A program made the translations under genes and the position numbers. From the NCBI GenBank assembly GCA_964575335.1, contig CAZNPU010000001.1, forward strand, positions 368,209 through 432,208: a stretch of 64,000 nt of DNA. Direction: 5' to 3'. Shown here one piece after another: positions 43,604 through 53,316 of the stretch. Each line of letters starts with the position of its first letter. Positions within the stretch are counted from its first letter, which is position 1. Source of the stretch: CAZNPU01 sp964575335 (lineage in GTDB: Bacteria > Planctomycetota > Phycisphaerae > Phycisphaerales > SM1A02). The notes below the pieces were generated by a model. The model made no database searches, was not told the origin of the DNA, and saw nothing but the letters and a program-made list of their open reading frames with translations.

Positions 43604-43632
43604 AATATAAAGTGAAGTGGTTTTGGGTGCAA
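43604..43632 (-). promoter_or_regulatory. Sigma-70-type promoter
   Basis: TTGCAC (43627-43632) and TATATT (43604-43609) on the minus strand, exactly 17 bp apart. The start point would be near 43597, giving a 20-25-nt leader to the ATG at 43574. Confidence 0.7.
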
Positions 43633-43668
43633 ATGCTGTCTGCAGCGTGACCTGCGACGATATTGAGC

Positions 43669-43698
43669 GGGGTTTTCGGGAGTTTTTCGGAGGTTTTC
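43669..43698 (-). promoter_or_regulatory. Three phased A-tracts upstream of the promoter (likely curved DNA)
   Basis: On the minus strand, runs of A at 43694-43697, 43683-43687 and 43673-43676 are centred 10.5 bp apart. Phased A-tracts bend DNA and often strengthen an upstream promoter. They lie about 75-100 bp before the expected start point. Confidence 0.6.
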
Positions 43699-44193
43699 TT
43701 CAATAACGCAGGGATAGCAGCCGAGCGGTTGGGCGTTGTCAATAAACCCCGTGGCATCCAGGTTCGCGACTTGCCAAGGTGCGATCATTGCGGTCTCGCG
43801 CGCTGCCAGCAACAGAGAAATCGGAAAAACCCGCATCAACAGCAAGATGCCGATGCGTCGATGCGGCTGTGGATCATATGCATGGGCACGCGTGTGAGTG
43901 TTTGGCGCACGCTGTTTACCGCAGCCAGGCTGAAAGGGAGCAATCGGCACTGGCAAGTGCGGTGAGGCATTGAATCATGGGCGTTGGCATTGACGCATAT
44001 CGATGCGCCGGCCGTGGCGTTCGCCTGGCGTGCACAATGCGTCTGACATCGGCATTTGGATTCAACAGTCAATGCGCGATGCACAACCGGTGCGCAGCAG
44101 CATCGGCGGCTGTGTGGTCTGCTTCTGATCGGGACTCGCATCGCCGAGGTCGCTATTATTGACGCCCTAGGTCTGCAACGGAGGCAGAACTGC
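43699..44193. other. Region upstream of the Mrp operon
   Basis: About 495 bp. It ends with the ribosome site GGAGG at 44180-44184. A TATTAT near 44154 has no matching -35 at standard spacing. I looked for a known sodium-responsive riboswitch and recognised none. Confidence 0.4.
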
Positions 44194-46515
44194 GTGCTGC
44201 TCGCGATCTTAGCTATCTTCGGGCTTGCAATTGTGTCGCCCTGGGTTGCCCGGGCTGCGGGACGACACGCCGGATTGCTGCTGGCGACGTTGCCAGCGGC
44301 GCTGACCGTCTATTTTGCTGCGCACGTCGGACCTGTTTCAGCGGGTGAGACATTTGGCGACGCTCACGCGTGGCTACCGTCGCTCAACATTCATCTTTCG
44401 TTTTATCTCGATGGGCTGAGCCTCATTTTTGCGCTGCTTATCTGCGGCATCGGCTCGCTGGTTCTGCTCTATGCCGGGCCGTATCTGCACGGTCACGCTG
44501 GGTTCACCCGATTCTTCGGCTGGCTGCTGGCGTTCATGGGGGCGATGCTCGGGCTGGTATTGTCGGACAACATCATCACGCTTTTTGTGTTCTGGGAACT
44601 GACCAGCATCACCTCGTACATGCTCATCGGCTTTGACCATCAGCGTCATTCGGCCCGTGCTGCTGCGCTGCAGTCGCTGCTGGTGACCGGCGGCGGCGGG
44701 CTGGCCATGATGGCTGGGCTGATCATGCTGGGGGCAGTCGGCGGGAGCTTTGAACTGTCTGAATTGCTGAGTCGCGGCGGCACGGTGCGTCAACATGCGC
44801 TCTACATGCCGCTGACGGCATTGGTGCTGGTGGGGGCGTTTACCAAATCAGCGCAGTTTCCGTTTCATTTCTGGCTGCCCAACGCCATGGAAGCTCCCAC
44901 GCCGGTCAGCGCGTATCTGCACTCCAGCACCATGGTGAAAGCGGGCATCTACCTGATGGCCCGGCTCAACCCCGTATTGGGCGCAACGGACCTGTGGCAA
45001 ACGACGCTGATGATTGTTGGTGGAGCGACGATGGTGATCGCAGCGTATCTGGGCTATCGCCAGCGCATGTTCAAGCCGATCCTCGCCTACTCCACGGTGG
45101 CCACGCTCGGAATTCTCACGTTTCTGATCGGCCTGGGCACGCCGCTGGCGATTCAGGCGGCGATTGCTTTTCTGCTGGCCCATGCTCTCTACAAGGCTGC
45201 GCTGTTTCTCGTGGCGGGAACGATCACGCATGAAACCGATGAAACCAACGTCGATCGACTGGGCGGACTTGGACGGGCAATGCCGGTGACGGCAGTCGCT
45301 ACGGGATTGGCGGCGTTGTCGATGATCGGACTGCCTCCTTTTTTCGGCTATGTGGCTAAGGAAGCGCTGTTTGAAGCGGCCTGGCAGCAGTCAAAGATCG
45401 CAACTGTGCAGATCGCAATGACGATTGTTGTCGCAGCGCTTTTAGTGGCGATGACGGCAATGGTTGGGTTTCTGCCGTTTTTCGGCCGCCTGCGTTCCAC
45501 CCTCAGAACGCCGCACGAACCGCCGTGGCCCATGATCGCCGGACCGCTGATCCTGGCGACTGCAGGCTTGCTGTTTGGCATCATGCAGACGGTATTTGTC
45601 GATCTGATCACCGTGCCAGCGGTCAGTGCGGTGCAAGGCGCAGCGGCGACGGCAGCAGCCCACGCAGTTGCGGGACATGCGGAAGCGACGGGCACAAGCC
45701 CCATTGTGTGGTTTGAGATCTTGGCGGTCGGGCTTGGTCTGCTGCTCTTTGTTACGCGCAATCGACTTGATGTCGTGCTGCGCGCAGTAGACCGCATCAA
45801 CGCGGTCGGGCCGGCCCGATGGTATGGATGGACATTGTCAGCATTGGACTGGACGGCACGCACGCAAACGCGACTGCTGCAGAGCGGATCGCTGCGGCGA
45901 TACATGCTTATTACGGTGATGACGACGCTGCTGGTGGTGGGGTACGCGGTCATTCAATCGCAAAGCGTCTTGTCGCTGGATCGCCTGGATGATCTGACGC
46001 CCTATGAAGCGGTGGTGGCGGGGCTGATCGTCATCGGCACGATCGGCACGGTTCATTCACGCTCGCGGCTGGCAGCCATCGCTTCGCTGGGCGTTGTGGG
46101 GTATGCGGTGGCGTGGGTGTTTATTCTCTTTGGCGCGCCCGATCTGGCGTTGACGCAGTTCGTCATCGAAACGCTGACGGTGATTCTCTTTGTGCTGGTG
46201 TTTTATCACCTTCCTGAATACTCTCGATTTACCAGCATGGCGGAGCGTTTGCGCGATATTGTCGTGGCGTTGGGCGCGGGCGGTCTGATGACTGCGCTGG
46301 TGCTGATCGCGTCGCATGTGCAGACCGAGCACGAGGTCTCGGCATACTTTGCTGAACAAAGTTACCCCACTGGACACGGGCGAAACGTGGTGAATGTCAT
46401 TCTCGTGGATTTCCGAGCATTGGATACGCTTGGCGAGATCACTGTTCTGGCGATTTCAGCAGTGGGTGTATACGCACTGCTCAAGCTGCGGCCGCAGCGG
46501 GAGCAGCCGGAATGA
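44194..46515 (+). CDS. mrpA: Mrp antiporter subunit A (MnhA/MrpA)
   Basis: 773 residues, close to the usual length of about 800. It is the largest subunit of a multi-protein Na+(K+)/H+ antiporter in the cytoplasmic membrane and is related to complex I NuoL. Visible are FWELTSITSYMLIGFDHQ, the proton-channel stretch SAQFPFHFWLPNAMEAPTPVSAYLHSSTMVKAG (shown in pieces here), LAYSTVATLGILTF and a late DLALTQFVIETLTVILFVLVFYHLP. The last is the MrpB-related C-terminal extension. The start is GTG at 44194 with GGAGG 9 nt upstream. It is the first gene of seven. Confidence 0.95.
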   Translation: MLLAILAIFGLAIVSPWVARAAGRHAGLLLATLPAALTVYFAAHVGPVSAGETFGDAHAWLPSLNIHLSFYLDGLSLIFALLICGIGSLVLLYAGPYLHGHAGFTRFFGWLLAFMGAMLGLVLSDNIITLFVFWELTSITSYMLIGFDHQRHSARAAALQSLLVTGGGGLAMMAGLIMLGAVGGSFELSELLSRGGTVRQHALYMPLTALVLVGAFTKSAQFPFHFWLPNAMEAPTPVSAYLHSSTMVKAGIYLMARLNPVLGATDLWQTTLMIVGGATMVIAAYLGYRQRMFKPILAYSTVATLGILTFLIGLGTPLAIQAAIAFLLAHALYKAALFLVAGTITHETDETNVDRLGGLGRAMPVTAVATGLAALSMIGLPPFFGYVAKEALFEAAWQQSKIATVQIAMTIVVAALLVAMTAMVGFLPFFGRLRSTLRTPHEPPWPMIAGPLILATAGLLFGIMQTVFVDLITVPAVSAVQGAAATAAAHAVAGHAEATGTSPIVWFEILAVGLGLLLFVTRNRLDVVLRAVDRINAVGPARWYGWTLSALDWTARTQTRLLQSGSLRRYMLITVMTTLLVVGYAVIQSQSVLSLDRLDDLTPYEAVVAGLIVIGTIGTVHSRSRLAAIASLGVVGYAVAWVFILFGAPDLALTQFVIETLTVILFVLVFYHLPEYSRFTSMAERLRDIVVALGAGGLMTALVLIASHVQTEHEVSAYFAEQSYPTGHGRNVVNVILVDFRALDTLGEITVLAISAVGVYALLKLRPQREQPE

Positions 46516-46925
46516 CATCGCTTATTCTGCGCACCGCGGCTCGGTATCTCATGCCGCTTTTGCTGCTGTTTTCTGTTTTTATCGTGCTGCGAGGCCATAA
46601 TGAGCCGGGCGGCGGCTTTATCGGAGGACTCGTGGCAGCTACCGCCTTCACGTTGTACGCCATGGCGTACGATGCTGCAGCGGCGCGGCGGCTGCTGCGC
46701 ATCGATCTGCATGTCCTGCTTGGCGTGGGCCTGCTGCTCGCAGCCGTCAGCGGCATGTTCATGCTGATGGCCGGTGAGCCGATTCTAACCGCGGGCTGGC
46801 TCAACCTTAGCCCGATCGGGCTTGGCGACTGGCATCTTGGCACGCCGCTGCTGTTTGATCTGGGGGTGTATCTGGTGGTGGTCAGCGTGGCGCTGATTGT
46901 GGTGTTAACGATGGCGGAGCAATGA
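46512..46925 (+). CDS. mrpB: Mrp antiporter subunit B
   Basis: 137 residues. Starts with LILRTAARYLMPLLLLFSVFIVLRGHNEPGGGFIGGLV; the HNEPGGGFIGGL motif is the hallmark of MrpB. Four membrane helices. Its ATG overlaps mrpA by 4 bp (ATGA). The ends overlap or nearly touch along the whole operon, which suggests strict co-translation. Confidence 0.95.
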   Translation: MTSLILRTAARYLMPLLLLFSVFIVLRGHNEPGGGFIGGLVAATAFTLYAMAYDAAAARRLLRIDLHVLLGVGLLLAAVSGMFMLMAGEPILTAGWLNLSPIGLGDWHLGTPLLFDLGVYLVVVSVALIVVLTMAEQ

Positions 46926-46926
46926 A

Positions 46927-47274
46927 ATGCAGACAATGCTGGCATTTGTCATCGGCGGGCTGTACGCGGCGGGGATTTACATGATGATGCGGCGAAACAT
47001 CGTCAAGCTGGTCATTGGCCTGGCGCTGCTCAGCCATGCGGCCAACCTGCTGATTTTTGTGGCCGGCGGCCTGACGCGCGATCGTCCGCCGCTCGTGCCG
47101 CCTGGTATGGAGCAGCCGGAAGCGCCATTTGCCGACCCGCTGCCGCAGGCGCTGATTCTCACCGCCATCGTGATCGGCTTTGCTGTATTGGCGTTTTCGC
47201 TGGCATTGTTCCAACGGGCGTATCAGACGATTGAAACTGATGATTTGGATCAAATGAGGTCAACGGATCAGTAA
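46927..47274 (+). CDS. mrpC: Mrp antiporter subunit C
   Basis: 115 residues, three membrane helices. Homologue of NuoK. It has RNIVKLVIGLALLSHAANLLIFV, DPLPQALILTAIVIGFAVLAFSLALF, both typical of MrpC. It starts 1 bp after mrpB. Length is normal. Confidence 0.95.
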   Translation: MQTMLAFVIGGLYAAGIYMMMRRNIVKLVIGLALLSHAANLLIFVAGGLTRDRPPLVPPGMEQPEAPFADPLPQALILTAIVIGFAVLAFSLALFQRAYQTIETDDLDQMRSTDQ

Positions 47275-47278
47275 GCCA

Positions 47279-48793
47279 ATGAATCTGCTGCTCCCGTTGC
47301 CAATACTCCTTCCGCTCCTGACCGCGATCGGCACGCTGATCCTGTGGCAGCGTCGGCTGGCGCAGCGCGTGCTGGCCATGACGGGCAGCAGCTTTTTGCT
47401 GATCGCGTCAATCGCGCTGTTCGTCGGCGTTTATCGCGGAGGACCAGCAGCGGTGCAGGTGGGCAACTGGCCCGCGCCGTTCGGCATCACGCTGGTGGCG
47501 GACCTGTTCAGCGCGATGATGGTGCTGCTGGCGGCGATCAAAGGCTTTACCGTCACGATGTATTCGCTGGCGGCCATTGATCCGCAGCGCGAACGCTACG
47601 GATATCAGCCGCTGTCGCAGTTGCTGCTCATGGGCGTTTGCGGCGCGTTTCTCACCGGCGACATGTTCAATCTCTACGTGTGCTTTGAGATCATGCTCAT
47701 GTCGTCGTTCGTATTGCTGACTTTGGGCGGTGAGCGCGGACAGATCGAAGGCGCGATCAAATACGTCACGCTCAACCTCATGTCGTCTGCAATCTTTCTT
47801 GCTGCGGTGGGCATTCTGTACGGCATCACCGGCGCGCTCAACATGGCCGACTTGTCTCAGAAGCTGGCGACAACCGATCGACAGGATCTGGTGACGATTC
47901 TGGCGATGATGTTCCTGATCGCATTCGGGATCAAGGCGGCGGTCTTCCCGCTGTTTTTCTGGCTGCCTGCGTCGTATCACACGCCTCCGGTGCCGGTTTC
48001 AGCCATCTTCGCCGGCCTGCTCACCAAGGTGGGCGTGTACGCGATCATTCGCGTTTTCACGCTGCTATTCACGCACGATCCATCATTCACGCACACGCTG
48101 ATTCTCGGAATCGGTGGCCTGACGATGATCACCGGCGTGCTGGGCGCAGCGGCGCAGATGGAGTTTCGGCGCATTTTGTCGTTCCACATCGTCAGCCAGA
48201 TCGGCTACATGCTCATGGGTTTGGGACTGAACACGGCCCTGGCGATCGCCGGTTCGGTGTTTTACATCTTCCACCACATGATCGTGAAGACGAATCTGTT
48301 TTTGATTGCGGGCGTAGCGGAGCGTTTCGGCGGGACGGGCAAACTCAAATCGCTCGGCGGCCTGTATGCGACGTACACATGGTTGGGAATATTGTTTCTG
48401 ATTCCCGCAATGTCGCTGGCGGGCATGCCGCCTTTGTCGGGGTTCTGGGCGAAGTTTGTACTGGTCAAAGCAGGGCTTGACGTATCGAGCTATCTTATCG
48501 TGGTGACCGCGCTGGTTGTTGGATTGCTCACGTTGTTCTCGATGACCAAGATCTGGAACGAAGTGTTCTGGAAAGCTGCGCCCCACGGAGCGATCAGCGA
48601 TCCGCACGGCTCCTCGTCGGTGCCGCATCAGGGCAAGTTGGCGTGGATGATTGTGCCGATTGTGATTCTGGCGACAATGACGCTGATCATTGGGTTGTAC
48701 ACGGAACCGTTTTTCGCGTTGGCAACGCAGGCGGCTGAGCAGTTGATGAACAACGACGCCTACATTCGGGCGGTGCTGGGAGAATCGCCGTGA
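47279..48793 (+). CDS. mrpD: Mrp antiporter subunit D
   Basis: 504 residues, about 14 membrane helices, related to NuoM/N. Motifs: FNLYVCFEIMLMSSFVLL (conserved glutamate helix), FPLFFWLPASYHTPPVPVSAIFAGLLTKVGVYA, LSFHIVSQIGYMLMGLGL and LPPLSGFWAKFVL-type text (PPLSGFWAKF). Both proton-path lysine and glutamate positions can be found. It starts 4 bp after mrpC. Confidence 0.95.
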   Translation: MNLLLPLPILLPLLTAIGTLILWQRRLAQRVLAMTGSSFLLIASIALFVGVYRGGPAAVQVGNWPAPFGITLVADLFSAMMVLLAAIKGFTVTMYSLAAIDPQRERYGYQPLSQLLLMGVCGAFLTGDMFNLYVCFEIMLMSSFVLLTLGGERGQIEGAIKYVTLNLMSSAIFLAAVGILYGITGALNMADLSQKLATTDRQDLVTILAMMFLIAFGIKAAVFPLFFWLPASYHTPPVPVSAIFAGLLTKVGVYAIIRVFTLLFTHDPSFTHTLILGIGGLTMITGVLGAAAQMEFRRILSFHIVSQIGYMLMGLGLNTALAIAGSVFYIFHHMIVKTNLFLIAGVAERFGGTGKLKSLGGLYATYTWLGILFLIPAMSLAGMPPLSGFWAKFVLVKAGLDVSSYLIVVTALVVGLLTLFSMTKIWNEVFWKAAPHGAISDPHGSSSVPHQGKLAWMIVPIVILATMTLIIGLYTEPFFALATQAAEQLMNNDAYIRAVLGESP

Positions 48794-49266
48794 AATCACT
48801 GGTTGGCAACATTCTGCTGGCGATTACCTGGGCTGCGATGACCGAAGGCTTTACGGTGCGCAACCTTGCGCTGGGTTTTGTGCTGGGCTATTTGATTCTC
48901 TGGTTCATTCAGCCGGTGACCGGGCCGTCGAAATACACGGGCAAGGTGGTGGCTGTGATTCGGTTCCTGATCTTCCTGATCAAGGAGATCATTGTGGCGA
49001 ACCTTCGTGTTGCGGGGCACGTGCTGGGGCCGATTTCCCGCCTCAAGCCCGGTCTGATCGCGATGCCGCTGGAGGAAGATCAAAACGATCTGGAGCTGAC
49101 GCTGGTGGCCAACATGATCACGCTGACGCCCGGCTCGTTCGCGGTGGATGTGTCGCCAGACCGCACGATGCTTTATGTCCATGTGATGGATGCTGCGAAC
49201 CCGGATGAGATACGGCAGGAAACCAAGGATTCGTTCGAGCGCGCGGTGCTGGAGGTGTTGCGTTGA
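48790..49266 (+). CDS. mrpE: Mrp antiporter subunit E
   Basis: 158 residues. Pattern WAAMTEGFTVRNLALGFVLGYLILW, then FLIFLIKEIIVANLRVAGHVLGP and LVANMITLTPGSFAVDVSPDRTMLYVHVMD, all typical of MrpE. The ATG overlaps mrpD by 4 bp. Confidence 0.94.
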   Translation: MKSLVGNILLAITWAAMTEGFTVRNLALGFVLGYLILWFIQPVTGPSKYTGKVVAVIRFLIFLIKEIIVANLRVAGHVLGPISRLKPGLIAMPLEEDQNDLELTLVANMITLTPGSFAVDVSPDRTMLYVHVMDAANPDEIRQETKDSFERAVLEVLR

Positions 49267-49550
49267 TATCTGACGCCTCGCTGCTGATCAACAGCGTCAG
49301 CATGGTGGCGTTGAGCATTTTTGCCGCGGCGATGCTTATTGCGCTGGTTCGACTCCTGCGCGGGCCAAGCATGCCCGATCGCGTCATTGCGCTGGACCTG
49401 ATCGCCACGCTGTCGGTAGGCGCGATCGCTGTGTATTCGATTCTCATTGGTCAGGCGATTTACCTGCGCGCTGCGATGGTGCTTGCGCTGGTGGCGTTTC
49501 TTGGCACGGTGGCGTTTGCGCTTTATCTGGAAAAGAGGTCCGAGCTATGA
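49263..49550 (+). CDS. mrpF: Mrp antiporter subunit F, TTG start
   Basis: 95 residues, three membrane helices, with LVRLLRGPSMPDRVIALDLIATLSVGAIAVYS, the MrpF signature RGPSxPDRVVALD. The start is TTG at 49263, overlapping the mrpE stop. A full GGAGGTG sits about 5 nt before it, which supports the unusual start. Confidence 0.93.
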   Translation: MISDASLLINSVSMVALSIFAAAMLIALVRLLRGPSMPDRVIALDLIATLSVGAIAVYSILIGQAIYLRAAMVLALVAFLGTVAFALYLEKRSEL

Positions 49551-49963
49551 TCGCCGATATCCTGACTGCGGCATTGCTGCTGCCGGGGGCGATTTTCGGA
49601 TTGCTTGCCGCCGTCGGCATCGTGCGCCTGCCTGATCTCTACACGCGCATGCAGGCAGCCGCAAAAGCTGGAACGCTGGGCGTTGGCTGCAGCGTTCTGG
49701 CGGTGGCAGTGCATTTTGGCGAACTGGGCATTACCACGCGAGCCTTGCTGGTGGTGGGGTTTTTATTTCTCACTGCGCCCGTCGCTGCTCACATGATCGG
49801 CCGCGCTGCCTATCGCTCCGGCGTACCGCTCTGGGAAGGCAGTGTGCAGGATGAGTTGTTTCATCGTGTGAGGTCGAAGCATGCGGCTGCGGCCCCTGCG
49901 GCTTCATCGCAGGCCAATGCCGATCCTGAAACCGACGAAAACCAAAAGACGCTGACGCACTGA
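49547..49963 (+). CDS. mrpG: Mrp antiporter subunit G
   Basis: 138 residues, three helices and a polar tail. Matches MrpG: FGLLAAVGIVRLPDLYTRMQAAAKAGTLGVG and FLFLTAPVAAHMIGRAAYRSG. The ATG overlaps mrpF by 4 bp. The alanine-rich tail of about 25 residues is longer than I would expect. It is the last gene of the operon. Confidence 0.94.
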   Translation: MIADILTAALLLPGAIFGLLAAVGIVRLPDLYTRMQAAAKAGTLGVGCSVLAVAVHFGELGITTRALLVVGFLFLTAPVAAHMIGRAAYRSGVPLWEGSVQDELFHRVRSKHAAAAPAASSQANADPETDENQKTLTH

Positions 49964-50253
49964 CGCTTTGGCGAGTTCAGCGGCATGCATGCAGCGCCTG
50001 CAGCGTTATGTGTCGATTCACGCTGCTGTCCCTTGCGCCGCGACACTGATGGCAGGATGACCGCCCCCGATAGTGTGATCGTGCGCATCGAGCAATCGAT
50101 TGATTGAGGAACTGGCCTGATCGCATGCGGGGCATGCCGGGGCAAGGATTGCCAGACAGTTCAAACGCGTCGTTTGCGCCGTCGTGAATGAATAGCGCAT
50201 GCGCTGTCATGCGCGATGCAAGTAGCCATTCAAAAGGCAAGACCCAAAGGCTC

Positions 50254-51987
50254 ATGGATCAGCGGGATCACGAACACGATCCGCCAGGCCAGCGTCAGCA
50301 GCAGCGGCGTCAGCAGCAGCCCGCGCCTCAATTGCCTATGCGCCAGGACGAAACCCGAGCATTGGGCCGCACAACGCCAGACGATGACAATCGCCATCAC
50401 ATGGACATGGAAGTGCGAGGCGTGGGGCGCCCGATGGCTGAACCTGAGCTCGCGCAACAGCGTCAACAACAACAGCAGCAGCCATTGCACCGTGAACATG
50501 AACGCATGCTGCAGCGTGAGCGTCAGGAAACGCCTCCACTGCCGCTGCTCTTTGCGCGGGATGAAGACGAGCAGCGTTATCCGCAGATGTCGCGCGATGA
50601 ACGCCGCAGCATGATCGGCAAGCATCATCGCCAGACGTTGTGGATGTATTGGACCGTCATCTTCGCCGGCGTGTGGATGATGATGTTTCCCTTCACATTC
50701 TCGTACGCAACGGGCGTTGTGGTGCCGGGCGGCGGGCGCGAAGTCTGGCTATCGCTGGAAGCCCGCATCACTGCCATGACATGGAGTGATGTGCTCAGCG
50801 GCGCGGGGCTTGTTCTTTTCGGCTGGCGAGCGCTGTTGCCCAATCGCCCCTACAGCATGTGGATCTGCTGTTTCATCGGAATCTGGCTCATCTTTGCGCC
50901 GCTTATCTTATGGTCACCCACCGCAGTTGGATATCTCAACAGCACGATCATCGGCACGCTGGTGATCGCATTGACAACGATCATTCCCGGCATGCCCAAC
51001 ATGATCAAAATCATGAAGATAGGGCCTGATATGCCTCGCGGCTGGAGCTACAACCCCTCAAGCTGGCCGCAGCGAGCGATCCTGATTGCTTTGGCGTTTC
51101 TTGGCTGGATGATCTCACGTCACCTCGCCGCGTATCAGCTCGGTTATGTCGATCGGGTGTGGGAACCGTTCTTTAGTGAAGGCAGCCGGCGCGTGCTTGA
51201 TTCCAATTTATCGCACGCCTGGCCGATCTCCGATGCTGGTCTTGGCGCAACCGTCTACACCTTTGAATTTTTGATGGGGTTCATGGGCAGCACGGCCCGA
51301 TGGCGCACCATGCCGTGGATGGTGCTTGCGTTTGGCATTCTTATCATCCCGCTTGGGCTGGCGCATATCGTGCTGGTGATTTCGCAGCCGGTCATTGTGG
51401 GGCAGTGGTGCACGCTGTGCCTGCTTGCTGCTGCGATCATGTTGCCCATGATTTCGCTGATGGCGGATGAAGTGGCTGCGATGATCCAGTATTGCGTTTA
51501 CACCCGTCAGCGGGGCGAGCCGTTCTGGCCGGTGTTTTGGAAAGGCGGCTCTGTGACAAGCGAGCGTTTCGACGACCGTAGTCCGGAGTTGATCAACGTG
51601 CCGCGCTATCCTGGTCGCGTGTGGGATGCTGCGCTATGGGGCATGAGTTTTCCGTTTACGCTGGTGATCGCCGTCGCGCTGGGGATTTGGCTCATGTTTA
51701 CGCCCGCCATCATGGGCATGGCCGATGCCGCAGCAAGTCTGGTGCACGTGTGCGGCGCGCTCGTGATTACTGTTTCAGTCATTGCGATGGCGGAGGTTCT
51801 TCGATTGGCGCGGCTGTTGAATGTTCTCATCGCGCTGGTTGTCATCGCAGGGCCGTGGTTCGCCAGCGGCAGCACTGTTGCGGGCGGCATCGTCTGTGTG
51901 ATCGTCGGTTTGCTGGTGATCGCGCTGTCATTGCCGCGCGGGCCGAAGACTGAATCCTACGGCATGTGGGATATCTATGTACGATAA
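50254..51987 (+). CDS. SPW-repeat/vitamin K epoxide reductase-like membrane protein
   Basis: 577 residues. A polar, glutamine- and histidine-rich N-terminal 120 residues is followed by four-helix SPW-type repeats (YWTVIFAGVWMMMFPFTFSY, FIGIWLIFAPLILWSP). A VKOR-like unit comes next with SDAGLGATVYTFEFLMGFMG, RWRTMPWMVLAFGIL and the redox pair W-C-T-L-C in VGQWCTLCLLAA. A second SPW pair closes the protein. VKOR proteins oxidise quinones while forming disulfides. The start is unsure: ATG at 50254 has AAAGG upstream; an in-frame ATG at 50188 is possible. It follows the Mrp operon and may be separate. Confidence 0.8.
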   Translation: MDQRDHEHDPPGQRQQQRRQQQPAPQLPMRQDETRALGRTTPDDDNRHHMDMEVRGVGRPMAEPELAQQRQQQQQQPLHREHERMLQRERQETPPLPLLFARDEDEQRYPQMSRDERRSMIGKHHRQTLWMYWTVIFAGVWMMMFPFTFSYATGVVVPGGGREVWLSLEARITAMTWSDVLSGAGLVLFGWRALLPNRPYSMWICCFIGIWLIFAPLILWSPTAVGYLNSTIIGTLVIALTTIIPGMPNMIKIMKIGPDMPRGWSYNPSSWPQRAILIALAFLGWMISRHLAAYQLGYVDRVWEPFFSEGSRRVLDSNLSHAWPISDAGLGATVYTFEFLMGFMGSTARWRTMPWMVLAFGILIIPLGLAHIVLVISQPVIVGQWCTLCLLAAAIMLPMISLMADEVAAMIQYCVYTRQRGEPFWPVFWKGGSVTSERFDDRSPELINVPRYPGRVWDAALWGMSFPFTLVIAVALGIWLMFTPAIMGMADAAASLVHVCGALVITVSVIAMAEVLRLARLLNVLIALVVIAGPWFASGSTVAGGIVCVIVGLLVIALSLPRGPKTESYGMWDIYVR

Positions 51988-51993
51988 CCGCCG

Positions 51994-52017
51994 ACGCGCA
52001 AAACCGTGATTGCGCGT
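51994..52017. terminator. Hairpin between converging genes
   Basis: An 8-bp perfect stem (ACGCGCAA, 51994-52001, with TTGCGCGT, 52010-52017) 6 bp past the stop of the VKOR-like gene and before the mscL stop. It may serve both strands; no T-run. Confidence 0.5.
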
Positions 52018-52078
52018 GCTTCAATCGCATCAACAGCAGCGCTTTCAGCTGCGCCTATTCAACCAGTCATCGCGTGAC

Positions 52079-52513
52079 TCACCGCCCAGCGGATTCGCGC
52101 AGGAGATCGCGAATATCCGTCAGCAGTTGCTGCTCCACCGTTGGGCCGGGTGATGGCGGCGGGGTAGCCTCAGCTTCTTCTTTGCGCTTGAGGTGATTGA
52201 TGGCCTTCACCAGCAGAAACACCGCAAATGCGACGATGATGAAGTTGATGACCACATTGGCGAACTGGCCGTAGTTCACCGATACCTCCGGCACCGCTGC
52301 GACGCCTTCTGATGCCGCCACCGCTTCGCGCAGCACGAACTTGCGGTCGGAAAAATCAATCTCGCCCGCGAGCAGACCAAGCGGCGGCATCAGGATGTCG
52401 GTTACAACGGAGTTGACGATTTTGGTGAACGCGGTGCCGATGATGATGCCCACCGCCATGTCGATGACATTGCCGCGAACGGCAAACTCTTTGAACTCCT
52501 TGAGGATCTGCAT
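52079..52513 (-). CDS. mscL: Large-conductance mechanosensitive channel
   Basis: 144 residues, homopentameric channel opened by membrane tension to release solutes on osmotic downshock. The N-terminus EFKEFAVRGNVIDMAVGIIIGTAFTKIVNSVVTDILMPPLGLL is the classic MscL first helix. Second helix: NVVINFIIVAFAVFLLVKAIN. The C-terminal helical bundle LTDIRDLLRE closes it. ACGGAG lies close before the ATG. Confidence 0.97.
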   Translation of the reverse strand: MQILKEFKEFAVRGNVIDMAVGIIIGTAFTKIVNSVVTDILMPPLGLLAGEIDFSDRKFVLREAVAASEGVAAVPEVSVNYGQFANVVINFIIVAFAVFLLVKAINHLKRKEEAEATPPPSPGPTVEQQLLTDIRDLLRESAGR

Positions 52514-52821
52514 GTGATGCTCCGTTTACAAAATCGCTTTTGGCTGAGGGGCGATGTTCCGCATCGCCTATGCATAGAGATGATTGATTCGCCAGGTGTC
52601 GCTGGATAAACCGCCGTCGAGTTCTTCCATGACGATACCGGACAATGACATTTGCTGCTGCAGGCGCCGTGATGAATCTCAAAGAGTTGTTTGCCCGTTT
52701 GTGGCCATATTCATCGGCAGCTGCATTCTCTGGTGAGCAAGCATAGAAAAAAAGCCGCGGTCGTGAGACTGCGGCTTTGAGTGTGTCTGATGGGGGTGTT
52801 GTACGAAACTGCAGCTGAAAC
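52514..52821. other. 308-bp region between rpsG and mscL
   Basis: Contains the rpsLG terminator (52747-52778) and the mscL ribosome site. Otherwise nothing recognised. Confidence 0.4.
52747..52778 (-). terminator. Terminator of the rpsL-rpsG transcript
   Basis: 8-bp stem AAAGCCGC/GCGGCTTT (52751-52758 and 52771-52778) with an extra inner GTC/GAC pairing. On the minus strand a T-run of seven follows (A-run 52747-52753). Confidence 0.85.

Positions 52822-53316
<495 letters not shown>

Noticed and set aside
43975..44193. Sodium-responsive riboswitch before the Mrp operon
   Set aside because: No conserved motif I know of could be matched; only ordinary short hairpins.
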